From an uncultured Lachnospiraceae bacterium (lineage in GTDB: Bacteria > Bacillota > Clostridia > Lachnospirales > Lachnospiraceae): a DNA stretch of 39,857 bases. Below, piece after piece: positions 1 to 5,335 of the stretch (position 1 is its first letter; each line of letters starts with the position of its first letter). The position numbers and the translations under genes were made by a program. The notes below the pieces were generated by a model that saw only the letters and a list, made by a program, of their open reading frames with translations, had not been told where the DNA came from and did not search any database. The stretch is taken from assembly GCA_902781215.1 (NCBI GenBank), contig CACZIO010000030.1:1-39857 (forward strand), given 5' to 3'.

Positions 1-492
1 GACGGGATCCGGGAGTACTACGAAAGCCTGAAGATCCCTGTACCGGAGGAAGGCATAACTCCTTTGCAGGAATGGAACCGCGACAGCCGGTCCCTGGTAT
101 ACCTTGACGCCGGTGTCGTTGCCGAAGCCTTCCTGTACCACGAGAAGCGCAAGGTCGACAAGGGCGGCTGCATCAGCTTCCAGGGAAGGAAGTACGAGAC
201 AAAGACGTCCCTGATCGGGTTCACGGTCGAGATTGCCTATGATCCCATGGCTCCCGAAACCGTCACAGTGCACTATCCCGGCATCGTCCCTTTTCAGGCA
301 AAGCCTCTGGAGATCAGTTCCTACTGCGACCCGAAGCCTGCGCTCCCCGCGTCCATGCAGCCGGTGGAGCCGGAAACTTCCCGTTTCCTTGACGCACTGG
401 AAAAGAAATACAACGAGTCCATGCAGCAGCGGGCAGATGCCATCTCCTTCAGCAGCTACGGGAAGGAGGTGCTCTCAAATGGCAATGTTTGA
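1..492 (+). CDS. Mu-type DDE transposase, C-terminal part (5'-truncated by window edge)
   Basis: The reading frame is open from base 1 and stops with TGA at 490-492, giving 163 residues of a C-terminus. The visible part has the small beta-barrel region of Mu-type transposases (Mu-transpos_C-like, about residues 20-105, with GRKYETKTSLIG and the VTVHYPG stretch) followed by a helical tail (SRFLDALEKKYNESMQQRAD). In such enzymes the tail contacts the partner ATPase. The catalytic DDE core lies upstream of the window. The stop overlaps the start of the ATPase gene by 14 bp, so the two are translationally coupled. Assignment rests on the fold-like signature plus the neighbouring ATPase; I did not see the catalytic residues. 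Confidence 0.72.
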   Translation, partial: DGIREYYESLKIPVPEEGITPLQEWNRDSRSLVYLDAGVVAEAFLYHEKRKVDKGGCISFQGRKYETKTSLIGFTVEIAYDPMAPETVTVHYPGIVPFQAKPLEISSYCDPKPALPASMQPVEPETSRFLDALEKKYNESMQQRADAISFSSYGKEVLSNGNV

Positions 493-1306
493 ATCCTTCT
501 TTGAGATGGAGAACACCCCGTTTGGCAGAAATGTCCCGCCTGAATACCTTTACCAGCCTGACCATATATCGGAAGCGAAAGGGCGCCTGCGCTATGTGGC
601 GAAGGACCAGCTCTTTGCTGTCGTCACCGGCGATCCGGGATGTGGAAAGACGACCCTTATCCGTGATTTTGCGCAGGAGCTTCCGAAAGATGACTACATC
701 CTCCTGTACCTGTCTGACTCCAAGCTGACCCCCAGATGGCTTTACTCAGGCCTTCTGGACCAGCTCGGACTTGAGTCAAAGTTTTACCGCGGAGACGCAA
801 AGCGCCGGCTCCAGGAGGAAGTGGAGATCCTCCGGGGCGGGAGGAATAAAAAAGTCGTCTGTGTCCTTGACGAGGCCCATCTGCTGGAAAAAGAGACACT
901 GGAGGAATTCCGGTTCCTCCTGAACTACCGTTTTGACTCCATGAGCCCCATGGCTCTGATCCTTGTCGGCCAGACCGAACTCTGGGACCAGAAGCTCCGC
1001 CTGCAGAGATATGCCGCGATCAGGCAGCGCATTGACGTGAACATCGTCCTCAGGCACCTGGACAGGGCAGAAACGAACAAATATATCGAGTCCCATATGC
1101 GTTACGCCGGAGGGCGCCAGGATATCTTTACGGACAGGGCCCTCGACGAGGTCTATAAAGACTCTTCAGGGATCCCGAGGATGATCAACCGGATCTGTGA
1201 GAAGACCCTGATGTATGCTTCCCAGCAGCAGAAGCGGCTTGTTGACGAGCACATGGTGCGCTTTGTGTCTGAGCACGAGATGCTGAAGGGAGGTGATCTG
1301 CGATGA
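479..1306 (+). CDS. ExeA/TnsC-like AAA+ ATPase, transposition helper
   Basis: A 275-residue AAA+ ATPase beginning FESFFEMENTPFGR, the characteristic N-terminus of ExeA-type ATPases associated with transposases. Walker A is GDPGCGKTT (residues about 51-59), Walker B is VVCVLDEAH (about 122-130), and a sensor-like LVGQTEL follows. The C-terminal helical lid contains GIPRMINRICE, as in TnsC/MuB/IstB-like regulators. Its role would be to load onto target DNA and activate the transposase. The start at 479 is chosen because GGAAGGAGG lies 6-14 nt upstream; ATG at 485 is the alternative. It overlaps the transposase upstream and the next ORF downstream (ATGA), so all three form one operon. No internal damage is seen. 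Confidence 0.85.
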   Translation: MAMFESFFEMENTPFGRNVPPEYLYQPDHISEAKGRLRYVAKDQLFAVVTGDPGCGKTTLIRDFAQELPKDDYILLYLSDSKLTPRWLYSGLLDQLGLESKFYRGDAKRRLQEEVEILRGGRNKKVVCVLDEAHLLEKETLEEFRFLLNYRFDSMSPMALILVGQTELWDQKLRLQRYAAIRQRIDVNIVLRHLDRAETNKYIESHMRYAGGRQDIFTDRALDEVYKDSSGIPRMINRICEKTLMYASQQQKRLVDEHMVRFVSEHEMLKGGDLR

Positions 1307-1641
1307 CCATGGAGAAGCGCCTGTCAGCTAACAGGAACCTGTTTGATGAATACTCCGAGTTCCATGACCTCCTCACGGACACACTCTCTGCATTCGAAGA
1401 TCTTTATTACGAGATGGAAACCGCCATTGAGGACATCTCAGACAGCCTTGAAGATGCCAGGCACAGGCTGGATGACATCGACACAGCTTTCCGCAGGATA
1501 CAGTGCCGCAACAGGCTGAGGCAACGGAAACGCGTTCACTTTTATTCCCCTCCGGAGCCGATGAATTTTTCCTTCCGTTTCCAGAAACAGATAGTACCGA
1601 AAAGTAGAAGCCACGTCCTGTCTGGACAAGGGGGTGTGTAA
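1303..1641 (+). CDS. Small helical protein of the transposon operon, unknown function
   Basis: A 112-residue ORF that starts in an ATGA overlap with the ATPase stop codon and has a GGGAGG ribosome binding site inside the ATPase gene. The first 70 residues are acidic and probably coiled-coil (repeated DLLTDTLSAFEDLYYEMETA pattern). The last 40 residues are basic and Ser/Gln-rich. I recognise no family. Its position as the third gene of a transposase-ATPase element suggests an accessory role such as end binding or regulation, but this is guilt by association only. The stop lies just before a short palindrome (1628-1650). Confidence 0.6.
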   Translation: MTMEKRLSANRNLFDEYSEFHDLLTDTLSAFEDLYYEMETAIEDISDSLEDARHRLDDIDTAFRRIQCRNRLRQRKRVHFYSPPEPMNFSFRFQKQIVPKSRSHVLSGQGGV

Positions 1642-1650
1642 CACCCCTTG
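1628..1650 (+). terminator. Short GC hairpin at the end of the transposon operon
   Basis: CAAGGGGGTGT and ACACCCCTTG form a hairpin (one bulged G) spanning the stop codon region of the third transposon gene. There is no T-run after it, so it is at best a Rho-independent-like pause or mRNA 3'-end stabiliser. Confidence 0.3.
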
Positions 1651-1673
1651 ATCACCTGTTGGCACGGGAAGCG

Positions 1674-1761
1674 GACATGGTCAAGGAAGATCCTGTGTTT
1701 TATGCTCACGCCCCGGTTTTGGGGCGGGAGGGATAAATCACAGGATGTCCTTGACTATGTC
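1674..1761. repeat. Large imperfect palindrome near the transposon right end
   Basis: Left arm 1674-1703 (begins GACATGGTCAAGGA) and right arm 1733-1761 (ends TCCTTGACTATGTC) pair over about 28 positions with one G-T pair, one small bulge and one mismatch. The 29-nt loop contains a second hairpin, GCCCC-GGTTTT-GGGGC. It lies between the last transposon gene and the presumed terminus. It could be a cruciform or single-strand structure used in transposition, a structured RNA, or a transcription barrier. No protein-coding explanation fits. Confidence 0.75.
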
Positions 1762-1839
1762 AATGACCAGTGCCACTATTCGATCGCGTCTTGTAAAGAC
1801 AGCTAAAAGAGCAGAATGGCGACAATTGGTTTGATCAGT

Positions 1840-2199
1840 TTAGTGACGTATTAACGTATCAGCAACATCAGCAACACTGCTGCATTCGTTTTGAAGTGCT
1901 ATGATGACAAACTCATTCAATGATACTTTTCTTCTCCTGGCATAGTAGGCCGCAGCCCTGTGCAGCAGCGGAGGAATTCTCACATTGAACCGCCCCCGGT
2001 ATTCCTTATCCGGCTCTTTTCCGAATTCCTTGCACATCTGCAGGTAGTTGTCCACAGACTGGTGGAACATGGCTTCCAGTTCATCAACGGAGGTCCCGTG
2101 AAATCCAAGTGTATCATTCAAACCGAAAACTTCGCCGACAAACATCTTGTCTTCATCTGAATATTTAATATCTGCATGGTAGCCCTTGTACTCCATCAT
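1840..2199 (-). CDS. hicB: HicB-family antitoxin (HicB fold plus ribbon-helix-helix)
   Basis: 119 residues. The N-terminal half (YKGYHADIKYSDEDKMFVGE, then FGLNDTLGFHGTSVDELEAMF) is the degraded-RNase-H-like HicB fold that covers the toxin. The C-terminal half (RGRFNVRIPPLLHRAAAYYA ... SLNEFVIIALQ) is a ribbon-helix-helix DNA-binding domain for autorepression. Translation starts at ATG 2199 (or 2196) behind GGGAG, 4 nt after hicA, so the order on the transcript is toxin then antitoxin, as usual for hicAB. The likely operator is the palindrome at 2572-2602. The transposon ends just beyond the hicB stop codon. Confidence 0.9.
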   Translation of the reverse strand: MMEYKGYHADIKYSDEDKMFVGEVFGLNDTLGFHGTSVDELEAMFHQSVDNYLQMCKEFGKEPDKEYRGRFNVRIPPLLHRAAAYYARRRKVSLNEFVIIALQNECSSVADVADTLIRH

Positions 2200-2203
2200 G
2201 GTT

Positions 2204-2470
2204 TTAATCTCCCTTGTATTCTCCGATTTCCGTCACGAACCGTCTGATCATTTTAACCTGATAAGGATACAGTTCATTCTCCGGATGCGGTTCATCAAAC
2301 GCAATGATCCTTCCGGTTTCTACATGATAGAAACGAATCCCCGATCCTCTTCCTCCCTGCCCTTTGATGCATCCACATTGAGAGAGAAGTGCTTCCAGGT
2401 CATGTTTTGTAAAGTTGCGCGGCAGCTTTTTTTGAAACAGTTTCCGCAAAAGTTTTTTCTTCGAAGGCAT
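2204..2470 (-). CDS. hicA: HicA-family mRNA interferase toxin
   Basis: An 88-residue small basic protein with the double-stranded RNA-binding-like HicA fold: a Lys-rich N-terminus (PSKKKLLRKLFQ), a helix ending LLSQCGCIKG, then GGRGSGIRFYHVETGRIIAF and the EPHPENELYPYQVKMI stretch found in HicA proteins paired with RHH-type HicB antitoxins. In classical HicA the catalytic His sits in GSH; here that triplet is GSG, with a His four residues later (FYH), so the active site may be shifted as in this subfamily. The ribosome binding site is weak. It is co-transcribed with hicB from the promoter at 2606-2635. Confidence 0.88.
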   Translation of the reverse strand: MPSKKKLLRKLFQKKLPRNFTKHDLEALLSQCGCIKGQGGRGSGIRFYHVETGRIIAFDEPHPENELYPYQVKMIRRFVTEIGEYKGD

Positions 2471-2571
2471 TATTCATCCAGTTCCCGAATGTGCGAAATC
2501 CTGAGTTTTTCACCTGAAAAATAATAGTATAGTCATAAATGTCTATAAGCGATACGTCCATACATAGCGAC

Positions 2572-2602
2572 GATGGTGGTACTATTACTTAGTACCACCA
2601 TC
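2572..2602. promoter_or_regulatory. 13-bp perfect palindrome, probable HicB operator
   Basis: GATGGTGGTACTA (2572-2584) and its exact complement TAGTACCACCATC (2590-2602) are separated by TTACT. The palindrome begins immediately downstream of the -10 box of the hicAB promoter and covers the expected transcription start. This is where an autorepressing RHH antitoxin would bind. It could alternatively act as a hairpin in the leader RNA. Confidence 0.65.
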
Positions 2603-2605
2603 CCT

Positions 2606-2635
2606 ATTATATATCTCTCTGAATGGTCTCGTCAA
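2606..2635 (-). promoter_or_regulatory. SigA-type promoter of hicAB
   Basis: On the minus strand TTGACG (2630-2635) and TATAAT (2606-2611) are spaced by 18 bp, close to the vegetative consensus. The predicted start is at about 2599, inside the operator palindrome, leaving a leader of about 130 nt before hicA. Confidence 0.7.
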
Positions 2636-2652
2636 GCGCTCTCTGAGCGCTT
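2634..2652 (-). terminator. Hairpin downstream of the beta-repeat lipoprotein gene
   Basis: AAGCGCT (2634-2640) and AGCGCTT (2646-2652) form a 7-bp stem with a 5-nt loop, 10 nt after the lipoprotein stop codon. No clear T-run follows on the minus strand, and it overlaps the hicAB -35 box by 2 nt. It is a weak terminator candidate. Confidence 0.3.
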
Positions 2653-2661
2653 ATTCAGTTC

Positions 2662-4506
2662 TTATTCATTCGCCCCGCTGTCTTCAGTGCCTGTGCCGCC
2701 TGTAGTATCTGCATTTTCGGCCGCCTCCGCCTGATCTACACTGCCGCTCTTACTTCCCGGTTTGCCGGAAGGCTTCCCAGAGGGTTTTGCCGGGGGAGTC
2801 TTTCCATCCGTGGTCTGGCTGCCGGGGCCTCCGGCGCCGGACTCTCTGTCAGGCTTTGCGGGCGGGGTCGAACCGTCAGGACCCTGGCCGCCGGGGCCTC
2901 CGTCAGGGGCATTTCCATCAGGAGCAGCTCCGTCAGGGGCACCGCCGTTTCCGGAGCTGCTGGAAACGGTAAACTGGATGGCCTCACCGGTCGAGGCTGT
3001 GCCTTCCTCGTAGGTCTCATCGCCCACATGCAGGGTATAGCCGTTCAGGTCAATGGCGTCGGCGCCGCAGGTGAGACTGGTGATATAGGAGTCTCCGGTC
3101 AGGACCCATTTGGAACCGTCCTCGATCTCCACGTAGACGTTGCCCGCCGCGCCGTCGCTGTTGATGGCACCGGTGAAGGTGGAATTCTCTGTCAGGTAGA
3201 GGTTCAGCTCGGATACCTCGTCGACGACCATATCGCCGTTGATCTCCTGGTCCGCCGCTGTCAGGCTGATGTGTCCGCCGTTCGAGCCCTCACTGCCCCA
3301 GCCGGCCGCCTCCGCGCGCAGGAAGATCCCGTCCGCGTCATTGTTGACGATCTCCGCATTCCGGAGGTCGATCGTGGTCGACGTGTTGTTGACAAAGAAG
3401 ATGTCGCCGTTCTGGTTGGTCAGGCTGCCTCCGTTCATGGTGAAGGAGGAGGTGCCCTCCGCCGCGTCGCCGGACATGGACTGGTAGATCATGACTGCCT
3501 GATAGTAGTCGGACTTGTCACTGTTCTTGGTATTGTTGTCCGCCGTCAGGTCCACGTTGTTGAGGGTCACGGAGTTTTTGCCCTCCACGACGACGCCCTG
3601 GGAGGCGGTGGATTCCATCTGCGCGTTATTGACCGTGATATCGGCCGTGGAATAGATGACCGGAGAGCCTGTTCCGGAGGTTGTATAGGTGCCGCCTGTG
3701 ACGGTGACCGTACCGCCGCCGCGGTCGGACCGGATCGCCGCCGAGGAGTTACCGCTGGTCTCAATGGTCAGATTCTCTGCATTCATCGTCCCCCCGCCGG
3801 TCGTCATCAGGCCGCCGGAACAGTTGCCGCTTGTGGAGATATAGGAATCCGAGATATTGACCGTCGTGCCCTCTCCGTAGCTGAAGACGCCGTTGGCGTG
3901 TGTTCCGTTGGTCTCAATGACCATGTCCGTCAGATTCAATGTCCCGCCGTTGGTCGCGAAGATCGCCGCGTTGTCCCCGTAGAAATCCGCCTCGTCGCCG
4001 GAATCAGAGTCGCCGGTCTTGGTCACGGCCGTATTGGCATAGGACAGTTCCTCCCCGTCCGCCGTGATGGCATGGGCGCCGTTCTCCGCATTTTCGATCG
4101 TCTCGCTGACCGTGATGGAATCCTTCGCAGGGCCGGGCGTCACCTCTGCGCCTGCCGCGGCTCCATCCACAGCTTCCGTATTGTCTGCTGCTGTCCCGGC
4201 TGCCGCGCTGCCGTCTGTCGCGCCTGCAGCAGCTGCACTTGCGCCGCCGGTGCTGTCAGTGGCACTCTCATCCTGCCCATCCGTCTCTGCTCCTGATTCC
4301 GCCTCGTCTGTGTCCGATCCGTACGCGTCGGATGCAGCTGTCGTATTTTCTGCTGTACTGCTGACTGCGGCGCCGCCTGCTCCATTGGTACCGGAGGACG
4401 CGCCCGTTGAAGCCTGGCTGCAGGCCGTCGTGGCCGCCAGCATTGCCGCCAGCGTCATGCCTGTGATCACGATCCTGTATTTTTTCTTCAGTTCTGCTGC
4501 CTTCAT
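2662..4506 (-). CDS. Surface lipoprotein with beta-helix-like repeats and disordered tails
   Basis: 614 residues. There is a signal peptide with a Cys at residue 29 (LAATTAC, a slightly off-consensus lipobox). Residues 30-125 are low-complexity Ala/Ser/Thr/Gly/Asp. Residues about 130-515 form repeated short beta strands with Asn/Gly/Thr turns (ETNGTHANGVFSYGEGTTVN, NSSAAIRSDRGGGTVTVTGG and so on), like right-handed parallel beta-helix or adhesin folds. The last 95 residues are collagen-like Gly/Pro/Asp/Lys (GAPDGAAPDGNAPDGGPG, PSGKPSGKPGSK). The likely role is a cell-surface, possibly carbohydrate-binding or adhesive, protein anchored in the membrane, with spacers crossing the wall. ATG 4506 is preceded by AAAGGACAG. 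No LPXTG or enzymatic motif is seen, and the exact ligand is unknown. Confidence 0.75.
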   Translation of the reverse strand: MKAAELKKKYRIVITGMTLAAMLAATTACSQASTGASSGTNGAGGAAVSSTAENTTAASDAYGSDTDEAESGAETDGQDESATDSTGGASAAAAGATDGSAAAGTAADNTEAVDGAAAGAEVTPGPAKDSITVSETIENAENGAHAITADGEELSYANTAVTKTGDSDSGDEADFYGDNAAIFATNGGTLNLTDMVIETNGTHANGVFSYGEGTTVNISDSYISTSGNCSGGLMTTGGGTMNAENLTIETSGNSSAAIRSDRGGGTVTVTGGTYTTSGTGSPVIYSTADITVNNAQMESTASQGVVVEGKNSVTLNNVDLTADNNTKNSDKSDYYQAVMIYQSMSGDAAEGTSSFTMNGGSLTNQNGDIFFVNNTSTTIDLRNAEIVNNDADGIFLRAEAAGWGSEGSNGGHISLTAADQEINGDMVVDEVSELNLYLTENSTFTGAINSDGAAGNVYVEIEDGSKWVLTGDSYITSLTCGADAIDLNGYTLHVGDETYEEGTASTGEAIQFTVSSSSGNGGAPDGAAPDGNAPDGGPGGQGPDGSTPPAKPDRESGAGGPGSQTTDGKTPPAKPSGKPSGKPGSKSGSVDQAEAAENADTTGGTGTEDSGANE

Positions 4507-4733
4507 ATTTCTGTCCTTTCGTTTGATGTATTGCCTAAGATGTTATTCCTTGATGCCTGGGAAACCAGAAGGAATTTGGCGGCTCCGGATCTTCCGGTCA
4601 CCCCCCTTGTCCATGATCCTGTTTCCTCCGGTAATTCATTATTTCCTGTCGATGAAGCCATATTAACAGTCCAAGCTTAAGCGAAGCTTAGGAAGAAAAT
4701 TTTTTCAAATTTTTTTCTGCGCGCTGACATAGT
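4507..4733. other. Intergenic region with a small palindrome
   Basis: This is the upstream region of the lipoprotein gene. It contains AAGCTTAAGCGAAGCTT (4673-4689; AAGCTT arms) and AT-rich runs near 4698-4718 in otherwise GC-rich DNA. A promoter for the minus-strand lipoprotein is expected here but I could not fix convincing -35/-10 boxes. The AT-rich run marks the left edge of the degraded CRISPR-Cas remnant. Confidence 0.4.
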
Positions 4734-4961
4734 ACAAAGGCATGCACGTCAGATCACTATGTAACTATATCCAGAGATGACAGGAAACAGCTGGCGACTG
4801 TCGTATTGTGTGCTGTTGAACAGGATGGCCAGAAAATGTCCATACTTCAGTCCATTGACAAGGTTGTAGGGGAGTACCGCGCTTTCATTTTAGAAGAGAG
4901 CAACCGAATTCATTTACCGCATACGCTCCCTGTCGAAATCATTCCGCAAATAAAAGAATAA
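4734..4961 (+). pseudogene. cas1 remnant (C-terminal ~75 codons, type II-like)
   Basis: This open frame begins after a TGA at 4725 and has no start codon or ribosome binding site. It encodes a fragment ending at TAA 4959-4961. Its visible core (SRDDRKQLATVVLCAVEQDG, QKMSILQSIDKVV, then a tail rich in IHLPHTLPVEI) aligns by eye with the C-terminal helices of type II Cas1 (the NGKEMYLTNIISDYTKKVVK region of the Streptococcus protein). It lies 9 nt upstream of cas2, in the normal cas1-cas2 order. The rest of Cas1, including the catalytic Glu/His/Asp residues, is gone, so the adaptation integrase is dead. The assignment depends on the neighbour as well as on the sequence. Confidence 0.65.
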
Positions 4962-4970
4962 GGAAAAACG

Positions 4971-5303
4971 ATGAGAATTCTAGTGATGCTGAATCCAACT
5001 AATAAAAGAGGTACGAAGACCGCCTATACTGCTTTCCGAAAATTCCTGGCTTCCGACGGATACGTCCTCTGGGGTCCGGAGATTTATATGCGGGTCGTTA
5101 CGAACAGAAAAAGCGCAGATACACATATTCGCAGGCTGCAGGCTACTCATCCGGATACGGGGATGATCAGAGTACTGCGCCTTACCGAAAAGCAGTTTTC
5201 ATCCATGTTGAGCCTGACTGAAACCATCGATTTCCAGGAAGAAATAGTTGGTGCAAAGGAGATTGTTCAGGTATACTTTTACAAGGGGCGGAAAATGGAG
5301 TAG
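4971..5303 (+). CDS. cas2: CRISPR-associated protein Cas2 (type II-like), 3' end formed by a CRISPR repeat
   Basis: 110 residues with the ferredoxin-like Cas2 fold: MRILVMLNPTN (strand 1), YTAFRKFLASDGYVLWGPEI (helix 1 and strand 2), then GMIRVLRLTEKQFSSM, matching type II Cas2 (FRKFLLSEGF and ILTVTEKQFARM in Streptococcus). Cas2 is the central dimer of the Cas1-Cas2 spacer integrase. The normally conserved Asp of strand 1 (FD) is Asn here (LN), so nuclease activity is probably absent; that activity is dispensable for adaptation in systems tested. The last residues (FYKGRKME) are encoded by the CRISPR-like repeat at 5276-5311, whose internal TAG supplies the stop. With cas1 destroyed, the protein is probably an orphan. 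The ribosome binding site is AAGGAAAAA, weak. Confidence 0.88.
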   Translation: MRILVMLNPTNKRGTKTAYTAFRKFLASDGYVLWGPEIYMRVVTNRKSADTHIRRLQATHPDTGMIRVLRLTEKQFSSMLSLTETIDFQEEIVGAKEIVQVYFYKGRKME

Positions 5304-5311
5304 GATAAAAC
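5276..5311 (-). CRISPR. Solitary CRISPR repeat R1 (36 nt)
   Basis: 36 nt, read on the minus strand as GTTTTATCC...TGTAAAAG. The GTTTTA start, TAAAAG end and 36-nt length are typical of type II repeats. It is identical to R2 (6825-6860). It overlaps the cas2 3' end with no leader between, and no second repeat follows at spacer distance: the next 1513 bp carry a gene. The repeat identity with R2 plus the cas2 junction supports CRISPR origin. Confidence 0.7.
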
Positions 5312-5335
5312 CGAACGGGAGGAAGGGGAAAAAAG

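Larger units (their letters stand above)
1..1824 (+). mobile_element. Right part of a Mu/Tn7-like transposon (transposase, ATPase, small ORF)
   Basis: Three tightly overlapping plus-strand genes (transposase tail, ExeA/TnsC-like ATPase, small third gene) form the core of an ATPase-assisted DDE transposon; the left end is outside the window. The right end is placed at about 1824, where the sequence ends in ...GGCGACA. Read inward on the minus strand this is TGTCGCCATTCTGC, resembling the TGTCG-type termini of TnsB/TniA-family elements. hicB ends only 16 nt further on, so the boundary is compact. The terminus is an inference: the left inverted repeat and target duplication cannot be seen. What is visible is the gene triplet, the palindrome at 1674-1761 and the TGT/ACA-like edge. 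Confidence 0.6.
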
